A stretch of DNA of 64,000 nt. Source: Bog-756 sp963737625 (lineage in GTDB: Bacteria > Actinomycetota > Acidimicrobiia > Acidimicrobiales > RAAP-2). Below, in pieces: positions 26,454 through 34,863 of this stretch; within the stretch, counting starts at the first letter, position 1; every line of letters begins with the position of its first letter. The notes under the pieces were generated by a model, which had not been told where the DNA came from, did no database searches, and worked only from the letters and a program-made list of their open reading frames with translations. The stretch lies in contig CAVTTK010000001.1 in NCBI GenBank assembly GCA_963737625.1, positions 1 to 64,000 of the forward strand, in the 5' to 3' direction. The position numbers and the translations under genes were made by a program.

Positions 26454-27127
26454 GTGGAGACAACGCGGTGACCGATACTGCCGACAAGCCAGTGCTACTC
26501 ACCGAGACCCCCGAGGAACGGGAGTTCGAACTACGGGCCGCCGTGGGCTCCTACTGGACCGGCGGCCGCCTACTGATCGGGATGTTCACCTTCCTGTTCG
26601 CCTCGCTGGCCTTCGCCTACTTCTACCTCAAGTCGGCCAACTCCGGACAGCTGTGGCGTCCCAAGGGGATCACCGCCCCCACGGGGATCGGGTGGGCCAT
26701 CTTCGCCGTGGTGCTGGCCTCCACCCTCCTGGTCATCTACGGGCAGTGGCGCATGCGTCGGGACTCCCTCCTCGACTGGCAGGTCAGCGGCTGGGTGGCC
26801 GTACTGGGCATGCTGGTGGCCATTGGCCTCCAGATCTGGCAGCTGACTCAGCTGCCGTTCTTCCCCGGATCGAGCGGCTATGCCTCGTGCTTCATCGGCT
26901 GGTCCATCATGAATATCGCCTTGCTCTTCTCCGGCCTCTACTGGCTTGAGACCAATCTGGCCCTCAGCCACCGGCTCAACCGTATCGACGCCGATGACGG
27001 GGATCCTTCGACGGCGAGCGGGCCCTCGGCCCAGCTGTTCCGGGCCAACGTCGAGGCGTGCACCTACTTCTTCGGCTTCATCGCCGTGGTCAGCGGTCTG
27101 TTCTGGACCTTCTTCTATCTCATCTGA
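26450..27127 (+). CDS. ctaE: Cytochrome c oxidase subunit III
   Basis: A 225-residue membrane subunit without cofactors that stabilises subunit I. Five or so helices are visible, including LLIGMFTFLFASLAFAYFYL, WAIFAVVLASTLLVIYGQW and CTYFFGFIAVVSGLFWTFFY. It is rather divergent from canonical CtaE and lacks an obvious WHFVD-type motif, so the call rests on position, size and overall helix pattern. Its start overlaps ctaD by ATGA. The glutamate in VEACTYFFGF corresponds to the last-helix region of the family. Confidence 0.75.
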   Translation: MSGDNAVTDTADKPVLLTETPEEREFELRAAVGSYWTGGRLLIGMFTFLFASLAFAYFYLKSANSGQLWRPKGITAPTGIGWAIFAVVLASTLLVIYGQWRMRRDSLLDWQVSGWVAVLGMLVAIGLQIWQLTQLPFFPGSSGYASCFIGWSIMNIALLFSGLYWLETNLALSHRLNRIDADDGDPSTASGPSAQLFRANVEACTYFFGFIAVVSGLFWTFFYLI

Positions 27128-27200
27128 TCCAGGTGTGGCTGACGTGTTGGCCGCCCGGGTACCATGTTCATGAGCGAATGACAGCGAGGTTGGTCGGCCA

Positions 27201-27317
27201 GTGACACTTGCCACAGACACCTTCATCGGACCCCAGGTCCTGACCCTGGCCATCCCCCTCGGCACCCTCTTCGTGGTGCTGTTGTGGGGATTCTTCCAGC
27301 GCCGTACCGACCGGTGA
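27201..27317 (+). CDS. 38-residue single-helix membrane protein in the oxidase operon
   Basis: A very short gene coding for 38 residues beginning MTLATDTFIGPQ, with one hydrophobic helix (VLTLAIPLGTLFVVLLWGFF) and a basic end (QRRTDR). The GTG start has only a weak GAGG upstream. Its TGA overlaps the GTG of the next gene as GTGA, which supports real, coupled translation. Small single-helix polypeptides of this kind often serve as extra subunits (CtaF/subunit IV type) or assembly aids of aa3 oxidases. Helix orientation by the positive-inside rule places the C-terminus in the cytoplasm. The role is inferred from position. Confidence 0.55.
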   Translation: MTLATDTFIGPQVLTLAIPLGTLFVVLLWGFFQRRTDR

Positions 27318-28186
27318 CGGCCGGGACCGAGTCAGACCGGTCCCCGCTGCCGTCCATTGCAGACACCCACCGGACCGGCCGGGACGTGGTGCTAGTCCTG
27401 GCGCTGGTCCTGGTGGTCCTGTGCGTGATCCCGCCCCTGGTCACCGAGGCCCGGCGCTATGAGTTCGCCGAGGCCGTCCAGTACTCGCTGCTCGCCGTGG
27501 TCATTCCGGCCCTGGTGGCCATCGGGGCCCCCTGGCGACGACTGGGACTGGCCTCGACCCCGGTTGGCGCCGAGGGAGCGGAGACCACCGGTCCGGTCTC
27601 CACGGGCGCGGCCACCGATTCCCCGACCGACCTCGGGCCCGTCGACCGGCTGGCCCGGGGCCGGCGCCGCCATCCCGAGGCGCTCCGCAGCGCCGGCTTC
27701 TTCGCCCTGTACCTGGCCGGGGCCATCCTCTGGAGGCTCCCGGCGACCGTCAACGCCCTGGTCCGCCACCCGTGGCTGGTGGCGATGGAGGCGGTGAGCC
27801 TGGTGGCGGTGGGGATCGGCCTGTGGCTGGAGCTGGTGGAGTCCCCACCCCTCCTCCCGCGACTATCCCGACCCCACCGGGTTGCGTTGGCAGCCGTGTC
27901 CATGTGGACGGTCTGGATCCTCGCCTACCTGGTCGGGCTGTCGCACGCCTCGTGGTATCACGCCTTCGCCCATCACGCCGGCTCCGGGCTCAGCCTCTCG
28001 GCCGACCAGCAGCTGACCACCGGGATGATGTGGTTCATCTCGGGCTGTGCGTTCATCCCGGTGGTGTTCTGGAACCTGGTCCAATGGCTGCAGTCCGAGG
28101 AGGACCCCGACGAGGAGCTCCACCATCTGCTGCGGGTGGAGCGGATCCGGGGACGCACCGGGCCGGGTGGCCCGACCACGGCCTAG
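27314..28186 (+). CDS. Second CtaG-like membrane protein
   Basis: A 290-residue polytopic protein distantly related to the CtaG protein at 21629. Matching features are QYSLLAVVIPALVAIGAPW near the start, MWTVWILAYLVGLSHASWYH, the histidine-rich AFAHHAGSGLSLSADQQLTTG and the last helix MMWFISGCAFIPVVFWNLV. An insert of about 50 polar residues separates helices 2 and 3. The GTG start at 27314 overlaps the 38-residue gene. It closes the oxidase operon and would again act in copper handling during oxidase assembly, possibly on a different substrate or step than the first copy. Confidence 0.7.
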   Translation: MTAGTESDRSPLPSIADTHRTGRDVVLVLALVLVVLCVIPPLVTEARRYEFAEAVQYSLLAVVIPALVAIGAPWRRLGLASTPVGAEGAETTGPVSTGAATDSPTDLGPVDRLARGRRRHPEALRSAGFFALYLAGAILWRLPATVNALVRHPWLVAMEAVSLVAVGIGLWLELVESPPLLPRLSRPHRVALAAVSMWTVWILAYLVGLSHASWYHAFAHHAGSGLSLSADQQLTTGMMWFISGCAFIPVVFWNLVQWLQSEEDPDEELHHLLRVERIRGRTGPGGPTTA

Positions 28187-28220
28187 GTCAACACGTCGGG
28201 TCGGTCCTGACGCCTTGGGG

Positions 28221-28896
28221 TCAGCCGCCGGAGGGCGGGGGCAGGCCGGGCAGGTCGGGCCGCGGCAGGGTGGTGTGGAGGATGCGGTCGGCCGAGTCGA
28301 CGTAGGCATCGGCCTTGGCCCGATCCTGGGCCAGGGCGGTCTCGCGCTTGGCCCAGATCCTTCTGGGCGGTGGCGTTCCCCGGGTCGTTGCTGAGGGTCT
28401 GGATGTCCTCGATGGCGGCCAGGGCGTCGGAGGTGGCCCAGATGGTGGCCACGTTCACCACCTGGTTGATGTCCTTGCCCGCCGGCGTGCCGGTGCCCTC
28501 CACGTTGGACAGGTCGAAGATGGAGCTGCTGGTGAACGAGCAGGCCGACTGGTCGTCGCGCAGCATGGCGGGGGTCTCGGCCACGTCGGCGGCGCTGAGC
28601 GAGTGGGCCTGCAGGTCCCGGTAGATGGTGAAGGTCTCCTTGGCGGCGAAGGAACAGCCGCCGATGGCCGTGTTGATCTGCTTCATCACAGCCACCTGAT
28701 CAGCGGTATCGGTGGCCGGAGTGGTGTTGGTGGGCAGGTCCACGAGCACCGAGGCCACGACGAGAGCGGTGACGGCGACGGCGGCCAACACCCATCCCCG
28801 CCGGTACCAGACGGGCTTCACCGGTTCCTGGGCGATGATGCCCTCCAGGGTGAAGGGGTCGTTGGGGAGCGGTTCCCCCGGTCCGGCGTCGGTCAC
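28221..28896 (-). CDS. Membrane-anchored protein of unknown function, frameshifted
   Basis: A protein of about 224 residues after repair. An N-terminal cytoplasmic stretch is followed by one helix (RGWVLAAVAVTALVVASVLV) and an extracytoplasmic, helical, alanine- and aspartate-rich domain with two cysteines (GGCSFAAKETFTIYRDL and DDQSACSFTSSSIF). The published frame degenerates after TAQKDL into arginine- and proline-rich residues. Deleting one C of the CCC at 28352-28354 restores AKRETALAQDRAKADAYVDS and an end at LPPPSGG with stop at 28221. The GTG start overlaps the stop of the Sco gene, so it is the last gene of a TlpA-Sco operon. No family recognised. Confidence 0.55.
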
Positions 28897-29825
28897 GGGT
28901 GGCTCCCGCTCAGGCCCCCGGCCGCCGTGGCCACACCTTCGGCGAAGGTGTGGATGGTCGCCGGGTCGAGGCTGTAGACACCGAAGCTGTCCTCGTTGCC
29001 GAACGGGGTGGCCTGCAGGACGGACTTTCCGGAGCGGTCGATGAACTCCATGACGTCATTGTGACTGACCAGGCGGGTGGTGTTGCTCAGGGCCACGGTC
29101 ACACCGTAGGCCTTCCACACGGGGCTCAGGGCATGGAGTGGACCGGTGAGGAACGTGACGTTGGGGAGGGCGCCCAGGCCGGTCTGGGCCAGCACGGGGG
29201 GCGTGACCGACAGCGAGGTCTCCAACGGGTCGGTGTTGACGACCACGAAGGCCACCGACGTCGCCCGGGAGCCCAGGAGGCGGTCGGCCTGGACGATCTC
29301 GTCGGCCAGGACGGGGCAGACGTCGTTGCACTCGGCGTTGAGGAAGGACAGGACCACGACCTTCCCTCGCACCCGGGCCAGGGTCCAAGGGGTGCCGTGC
29401 TGGTCGGTCAGATCCAGCGCCGGGGCCGGTTTCGGTACCAGGTGCCGGAGACCGATCACGGCCGCCGGGGAGGCTCCAACCGCCGGGCCCGTGGGGGCCG
29501 AGGGCGTGGACGGCGGGGTGGTTCCGGTGCCGGCCAGCGTGGTGAGGGGCGTGGAGATCACCGATTCGACCCCGGAATTGCCGAGGAAGTGCTCGGCCGC
29601 CAGGCCCCCCAACCCGAGGACGGCGAAGCCGGTGATGACCCACAGCACGAACCGGCGGGGGACGGGGACGCTCCCGGCCCGGAGAGCGGCCTTGCGATCG
29701 ACCGGTGCCTGACCGGACGTGAAGGCGGCGGCCCGTTCCGATTCGGACAGCACGGCACCCGGGGAGCGTCCCCCGGCACGGTCCGCCCCATCGGCCCGGC
29801 CCGGGACGGGAGGGTCACCGCTCAT
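28893..29825 (-). CDS. Sco1/SenC family copper chaperone
   Basis: A 310-residue membrane-anchored thioredoxin-fold protein that supplies Cu to the CuA site. One helix near residue 65 (FVLWVITGFAVLGLGGLAAEH) is followed by a Thr/Pro linker and the Sco domain: ALDLTDQHGTPWTLARVRGK, the copper motif NAECNDVCPVLADE (CxxxC), and the distal histidine in RLVSHNDVMEFIDRSG. The start ATG overlaps the stop of the TlpA-like gene by ATGA. It is the second Sco protein of the locus, the first being fused to a membrane module at 18369. The two may serve different steps or metals. Confidence 0.85.
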   Translation of the reverse strand: MSGDPPVPGRADGADRAGGRSPGAVLSESERAAAFTSGQAPVDRKAALRAGSVPVPRRFVLWVITGFAVLGLGGLAAEHFLGNSGVESVISTPLTTLAGTGTTPPSTPSAPTGPAVGASPAAVIGLRHLVPKPAPALDLTDQHGTPWTLARVRGKVVVLSFLNAECNDVCPVLADEIVQADRLLGSRATSVAFVVVNTDPLETSLSVTPPVLAQTGLGALPNVTFLTGPLHALSPVWKAYGVTVALSNTTRLVSHNDVMEFIDRSGKSVLQATPFGNEDSFGVYSLDPATIHTFAEGVATAAGGLSGSHP

Positions 29826-30487
29826 GCGGGTGCCGGGCCGGTGAGCACGGCTGACCAGTGCTCGAGGGAGGCCAGGGTCTGGGTGCCGAAGGACACGTGG
29901 ACCACCCGACCCTGCCCGTCCAGGAAGTAGGTCACCGGTAGGGCGTCGATCTGGTAGGACGTGGCCACGGTGGCGTTGGGGTCCACGCCGACCGGATAGG
30001 TGGCGTTGGCCGCCGAGAGCAGGGTCTGGGCCGCGGCCCCGCTGTTGTCGTTCGAGTCCACGCCGACGATGGTCATCCGGCCGCCGGTACGGGTGGCGAG
30101 GGTGGAGAAGGCGGCCAACTCCGCCTTGCAGTCGGGGCACCACGAGGCGAAGAAGTTGACCACGGTGGGCGTGCCCCGCGTGGAGGCCAGGGTGACCGAA
30201 GGACCCCCGCCCAGCCGGGGCAGGGTGAAGTCCGGTGCTGTGCTGCCCAGGGGCAGGGTGGCCGGCGAAGTGGAGGGGAAGGCCGTCGCGCGCGGGTGGT
30301 GGGGTCGGGTCACCACGAAGACGATGAACCCCACGAGGACCACAGCGGCCAGGGCAGCCAGGATCCTCCACACCCGGTCGTCGGTGCGGGCCGTGCCTGG
30401 GGGAACAGCGTCGGCGGTGGCGGCGACGGTACCGGTCGTTTCGTCGGTGGAGGGGTCCATGGAGACGTGCGTGCGGAGAGCAGGCAT
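29822..30487 (-). CDS. TlpA-like membrane-anchored thiol-disulfide oxidoreductase
   Basis: A 221-residue thioredoxin-like protein. A single helix (ILAALAAVVLVGFIVFVV) anchors it, and the external domain contains the active site NFFASWCPDCKAE (CxxC) and the cis-proline loop DALPVTYFLDGQG. TlpA-type proteins keep the cysteines of Sco and subunit II reduced so that copper can be loaded, which fits its place before a Sco gene in one operon. The ATG at 30487 is used; the ATG at 30460 (MDPSTDE) is equally possible because neither has a good ribosome site. A CcmG/ResE-type role in cytochrome c maturation is the alternative. Confidence 0.82.
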   Translation of the reverse strand: MPALRTHVSMDPSTDETTGTVAATADAVPPGTARTDDRVWRILAALAAVVLVGFIVFVVTRPHHPRATAFPSTSPATLPLGSTAPDFTLPRLGGGPSVTLASTRGTPTVVNFFASWCPDCKAELAAFSTLATRTGGRMTIVGVDSNDNSGAAAQTLLSAANATYPVGVDPNATVATSYQIDALPVTYFLDGQGRVVHVSFGTQTLASLEHWSAVLTGPAPA

Positions 30488-30709
30488 GCCCCCCACGGGG
30501 AGATTAGTCCCCGCCCCGGTCGGGCGGGGCTCGGGCCCGGGCGGGGCGCCCCGGCGGTCCCGACGGCGGCCGCCGGGCGGGTCAACGCCGTCCGATGCGG
30601 CTGGGGCGATGGCGGGACGGTCGGCTAAGACAGGGGCATGGGAGCGGGATTGTGAGGTCGGCAGAGCACGGACATGGGGTCGTTTCCCTGCGGAAGGGAG
30701 GTCGGTGAG

Positions 30710-31792
30710 ATGCCCCGTCTCCTGGTCGCCCCGGACAAGTTCAGGGGCACCGCCACCGCGGCGGAGGCGGCCGAGGCCATGGCCCGGGGCGCCGCCTCCC
30801 TCGGATGGACGACGCGGCAGATCCCCCTGGCCGACGGGGGCGAGGGCCTGCTCGAGGCGCTCGATTCGGTGGGCGGCGAGCGGTACGACATGGAGGTCGA
30901 AGGGCCGTTGGGTCGACCGGTGACCGCGGCCTGGCTGCGCATGGGAACGGTGGCGGTGGTGGAGATGGCCCAAGCCTCCGGGCTGCTCCTGGCCGGTGGG
31001 GCCGAAGGAAACGATCCCGTACGGGCATCCACTCGGGGAACCGGCCAGCTCGTGGTGGCCGCCGCCCGCTCGCTCGCCGCCGCCCGCCGATCGGGAAAGG
31101 CGGCGACGGGGGACGGCCCGTCCGGGGACACCGGGCCGGGCACCGTGGTGGTGGGTCTGGGCGGATCGGCCACCACCGACGGGGGTTGGGGTGCGCTGGC
31201 GGCCATCGAGGAGGCGGGGGGCCTCGGCGGGGTGGCGTTGGTCGGCGCCTGTGATGTGGATGTCGGCTTCGTCGAGGCCGCCCCCCGGTTCGGGCCCCAG
31301 AAGGGTGCCGACACCGGCCAGGTGGCCCTCTTGGTCGATCGGCTCGACGGTCTGGCCCGCCGGTACCGCGACCGCTACGGCGTCGACGTGCGGTCGGTGG
31401 CCGGTGCCGGTGCGGCCGGCGGTCTCGGTGGGGCCATCGTGGCCCTCGGCGGTCGCCTGCGCTCGGGCTACGACGTGGTCTCCGATCTGCTGGGACTGGG
31501 TGAGGCCCTGCGGGAAAGCCAACTGGTGGTCACCGGTGAGGGTGCCTTCGACGACACCTCCCTGCTGGGCAAGGTGGTGGGCTCGGTGCTACGTGACGCC
31601 TCGTCGGCCGGAGTACCTGTGGTGATCATCGCCGGCCAGGTGTCCGACGGGGCAGCGGCGGCAGCCGCGGAGTCCGGTGCCACGGTGGTCTCCCTCACCG
31701 ATCGGTTCGGACGGGAGCGGTCCGTCGGGGATACGGCCCGGTGCATCGAGCAGGCGGTGGTGGAATGCCTCGGCTCCGGGGCCTTCGGCTGA
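30710..31792 (+). CDS. Glycerate kinase (GlxK/GarK family)
   Basis: A 360-residue ATP-dependent kinase that phosphorylates D-glycerate to 2-phosphoglycerate, linking glyoxylate metabolism to glycolysis. Family hallmarks are LLVAPDKFRGTATAAEAAEAM at the start, PLADGGEGLLEAL, VGLGGSATTDGGWG, CDVDVGF followed by GPQKGAD, GAGAAGGLGGAIVALGG and VVTGEGAFDDTSLLGK. Length fits the usual 370-380. The ATG at 30710 has GGGAGG about nine bases upstream, better than the earlier ATG at 30674. The final region is compatible with the complete protein. It stands alone between divergent and convergent neighbours. Confidence 0.9.
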   Translation: MPRLLVAPDKFRGTATAAEAAEAMARGAASLGWTTRQIPLADGGEGLLEALDSVGGERYDMEVEGPLGRPVTAAWLRMGTVAVVEMAQASGLLLAGGAEGNDPVRASTRGTGQLVVAAARSLAAARRSGKAATGDGPSGDTGPGTVVVGLGGSATTDGGWGALAAIEEAGGLGGVALVGACDVDVGFVEAAPRFGPQKGADTGQVALLVDRLDGLARRYRDRYGVDVRSVAGAGAAGGLGGAIVALGGRLRSGYDVVSDLLGLGEALRESQLVVTGEGAFDDTSLLGKVVGSVLRDASSAGVPVVIIAGQVSDGAAAAAAESGATVVSLTDRFGRERSVGDTARCIEQAVVECLGSGAFG

Positions 31793-31828
31793 GGGGACCG
31801 TCGAGGGGGACCGGCCCGACCCGGCCGC

Positions 31829-32539
31829 CTACTTCAGGATGTTGACGGCCCGGGCCACCACCAGGATGGCTACTACCAGCGAGATGGACTCCTCGGCCAT
31901 CATCATGAGCTTGGCCCACGGCTTGACGGCCGAGACGTCGGTCGGACTGAAGGCGGTGGCCGCAGTGAAGGAGAGGTGGAGGTAGTCGACGAACCTCGGA
32001 TACCACCCATCACGCACATACTGGGAATGAGCCATCTCGGGGAAGATGAAGGCCGGGTGCTCAATAGGACCACGGGCCCGGGCGGCGGCACCGCCACCGT
32101 CCACATCCCAGTACCAGAGCCCGAAGGCGATCACATTGGTGAGCCAGATGGCACCCCCGCTGATCAGCAGGGTGTTGGCGTCGTTGGTGAAGGGTTGGGT
32201 GCTCAGGATGCTGGCCACCAGCCTGGCGGCCGCGGTGGCGTTGACCAGGGAGATGAGGCCGATGAGGGTCACCGTCATCACCCGCAGCCACCGCTTGTCA
32301 CGATCGATGCGTCCCGGGTCGCCGATGATGAGTACGCCGAGGAGCGCGGTCACCACGACCAGGTAGAGCCACCGCGACTCGCCCGCCCGCAACTGGGCCG
32401 GCAGCCCGGCCCGGAGTACCCCGGTGGCCAGCACGGCTACGGCCATGGGCCAGCGCGGCTCACCCTGGTCGCCCGCGGCACGGCGGCGGACGGCGCCGAG
32501 GGGCCGCTGGGGCCCGGGCTCTGGCTCTGGCTCTGTCAC
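31829..32539 (-). CDS. DUF1345-type membrane protein
   Basis: A 236-residue protein with about five or six helices. The C-terminal part YLHLSFTAATAFSPTDVSAV followed by KLMMMAEESISLVVAILVVA is the characteristic DUF1345 block, whose function is unknown. The N-terminus has an EPEPEP stretch coded by a short CTCTGG repeat. The start is the GTG at 32539. Three imperfect copies of a GTCATCAGTC-like element lie just upstream (32542-32591) and may be regulatory. It converges with the glycerate kinase gene. Confidence 0.65.
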   Translation of the reverse strand: MTEPEPEPGPQRPLGAVRRRAAGDQGEPRWPMAVAVLATGVLRAGLPAQLRAGESRWLYLVVVTALLGVLIIGDPGRIDRDKRWLRVMTVTLIGLISLVNATAAARLVASILSTQPFTNDANTLLISGGAIWLTNVIAFGLWYWDVDGGGAAARARGPIEHPAFIFPEMAHSQYVRDGWYPRFVDYLHLSFTAATAFSPTDVSAVKPWAKLMMMAEESISLVVAILVVARAVNILK

Positions 32540-32791
32540 TGGCTCATCAGGTCACTGTGGTAGCACGTCATCAGTCATTGGGTCATCAGTCCCTGTCATG
32601 GGGGTAGCCCGCAGGCGATCGCATCACCGCTGGTGGTCAGGGCCAGGGATCCCCGGCAGCGTACCGCCCATCGACCGCGGTGACGGGGTGAGGCACGGGC
32701 CACCGGCGACGGTACTGTTCGGTGACGGGTGCTTCCGGGTAGAGGTGAGGAGACCGTTCCGGGGCATCATCGACCCTCAGGAGGACCACGC

Positions 32792-33655
32792 ATGGACCAG
32801 ACGGCATCGGGCCCGGGGAACGTTCCCGCCATCACGCTCAACGACGGACGGGCCATCCCGCAGCTCGGTTTCGGGGTGTTCCAGATCAAGCCGACCGAGA
32901 CCGTGGCCGCCACGGCCCTGGCCCTCGAGATCGGTTACCGGCACATCGACACCGCCGAGATGTACGGCAACGAGCGGGAGGTGGGCGAAGCGGTGGCCCG
33001 CTCGGGGCTCGACCGGGGAGAGGTGTTCGTCACCAGCAAGCTCAACAACGGGTTCCACCGACCTGATGACGCCCGCCAGGCCTTCGACCGGACGCTGGAG
33101 GCCTTGGGTTTCGACTATCTTGATCTGTTCCTCATCCACTGGCCGCTCCCCACCCTCTACGACGGCGACTTCGTGGCCACGTGGCAGACCCTCATCGAGT
33201 TCCAGCGGGACGGGCGGGTCCGGTCCATCGGTGTGTCCAACTTCCAGCCCCACCATCTCGACCGGTTGCGGGATGAGACCGACGTGGTGCCTTCGGTGAA
33301 CCAGATCGAGATCCATCCCTACCTGACCCAGGATCCCCTGCGGAAGTACGACGCCGATCACGGGATCGCCACCGAGGCCTGGTCACCCATCGCCCAGGGA
33401 CTGGTCCTCGACGATCCGGTGATCACCTCGGTGGCCGAGGTCGTAGCGAGGACACCGGCCCAGGTGGTGCTCCGGTGGCACATCCAGCGGGGTGACATCG
33501 TCTTCCCCAAGTCGGTGACGGCGTCCCGGGTGCGGGAGAACTTCGAGATCTTCGACTTCGAACTCGACGACGACGCGATGGAGGCCATCTCCGGTCTCAA
33601 CCGTGACAAACGGACCGGGCCGGACCCCGACACGTTCGACTACGTCCCGGACTGA
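32792..33655 (+). CDS. Aldo/keto reductase
   Basis: A 287-residue NADPH-dependent TIM-barrel oxidoreductase. The catalytic tetrad is visible: Asp in YRHIDTAEMYGNE, Tyr in the same segment, Lys in VTSKLNNGF and His in LFLIHWPLP. The cofactor region FPKSVTASRVRENFEIF is the standard NADP-binding signature, and VNQIEIHPYL is family-typical. It resembles 2,5-diketo-gluconate reductase/DkgA-like bacterial enzymes, with broad carbonyl specificity. The ATG at 32792 has AGGAGG eight bases upstream. It is a single-gene unit; the 250 bases before it hold no gene. Confidence 0.9.
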   Translation: MDQTASGPGNVPAITLNDGRAIPQLGFGVFQIKPTETVAATALALEIGYRHIDTAEMYGNEREVGEAVARSGLDRGEVFVTSKLNNGFHRPDDARQAFDRTLEALGFDYLDLFLIHWPLPTLYDGDFVATWQTLIEFQRDGRVRSIGVSNFQPHHLDRLRDETDVVPSVNQIEIHPYLTQDPLRKYDADHGIATEAWSPIAQGLVLDDPVITSVAEVVARTPAQVVLRWHIQRGDIVFPKSVTASRVRENFEIFDFELDDDAMEAISGLNRDKRTGPDPDTFDYVPD

Positions 33656-33903
33656 CCTCCGGGGCGCCGCACCCACTGGCCGAGCGGAGACGGGCCTCGA
33701 CAGCGGCCAGGGTTACCGATGAGTAGCCCGCCGTTCCGGGTGGGCATGCGCGCGAGGGGGCGCTCCAGGCGCTAGAACCTGTGTCATCGGAATTGGCTTC
33801 GCGCCCGAGCCGTTGTTGAATGGCGGGAGATACATCGGGCTCTCCCGGGCGGACGATCGGGAGCGGGCGCGGTGACCCCCCTTCCAACGCGGAGCAGATC
33901 ACC

Positions 33904-34833
33904 ATGCCTCTGATGGGACGAGCGAAGATCATCGGTATCGGACAGTCCCTGCCCGATACCGTGGTCACCAACCAGCACTTCGCCTCCTACCTCGACACCA
34001 GTGACGAGTGGATCCGGACCCGGACGGGGATCGCCCAACGCCGGCACGGAGGCCCCACATCGGATCTGGCTGTCGGTGCGGCACGGCACGCCCTGAACCG
34101 GGCCGGACTGGGCCCTGACGACATCGACTGCCTGGTGCTGGCCACGTGCACCCCGGACCAGATCCTGCCCCCGACCTCGGCCGTGGTCCAGGACACCCTG
34201 GGCCTGCACTGCGCGGCCTTCGACATCAACGTGGCCTGCACCGGCTTCGTCTACGCCACGGCCATCGCCACCAGTCTCACGGCCAGCCACCGGCGGATCC
34301 TGGTCATCGGGGCCGAGCAGCTGTCCCGGATCACCGACCCCCTCGACCGCAGCACGGCCATCCTGATGGCCGACGGGGCGGGTGCCGTCATCCTCGAGCG
34401 ATCTGCACAGTCCGAGCACGACGTCTGGGCCGACCTCGGCATGGACGGGTCCCTCGGCTGGGCCCTCTTCACCGACCATGGCGGCACGTTCGTGATGAAG
34501 GGGTCCGAGGTGTTCAGGCAGGCGGTCCGACTGTGCTCCGACTCGGTGGTCCGTCTCCTCGACGAGGCCGGGTGCACGGTCGAGGACGTGTCGTTCTTCG
34601 TGCCCCACCAGGCCAACCAGCGCATCATCGAGGCCATCATGACCCGCCTCGGCGTCCCCCAGGACCGGTGCCTGTCGGTGGTCGAGGACACGGGGAACAC
34701 CTCGGCAGCCTCGATCCCCCTGGCCCTCGACGCCGGCGTCGAGTCCGACCGGTTGCACACCGGCGACACCGTGGTCATGGCCGGCTTCGGGGCGGGCATG
34801 GCCTGGGGTTCGCTGCTGGTCCGAGTCGGGTAG
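33904..34833 (+). CDS. 3-oxoacyl-ACP synthase III-like (KASIII)
   Basis: A 309-residue thiolase-fold enzyme that condenses an acyl-CoA with malonyl-ACP. The catalytic triad is present: Cys in INVACTGFVYA, His in FVPHQANQRII and Asn in DTGNTSAAS. RTRTGIAQRR and the C-terminal GFGAGMAWGSLLVR are FabH signatures. The ATG at 33904 is taken because MGRAKIIGIGQSLP is the natural beginning; the open frame extends further without similarity. No other fatty-acid synthase gene is close, so it may start a specialised lipid or alkene chain (OleA-like functions use related folds) rather than housekeeping synthesis. Confidence 0.85.
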   Translation: MPLMGRAKIIGIGQSLPDTVVTNQHFASYLDTSDEWIRTRTGIAQRRHGGPTSDLAVGAARHALNRAGLGPDDIDCLVLATCTPDQILPPTSAVVQDTLGLHCAAFDINVACTGFVYATAIATSLTASHRRILVIGAEQLSRITDPLDRSTAILMADGAGAVILERSAQSEHDVWADLGMDGSLGWALFTDHGGTFVMKGSEVFRQAVRLCSDSVVRLLDEAGCTVEDVSFFVPHQANQRIIEAIMTRLGVPQDRCLSVVEDTGNTSAASIPLALDAGVESDRLHTGDTVVMAGFGAGMAWGSLLVRVG

Positions 34834-34863
34834 TCGACTCGGCGCCCGACGACGACCGGCCGT

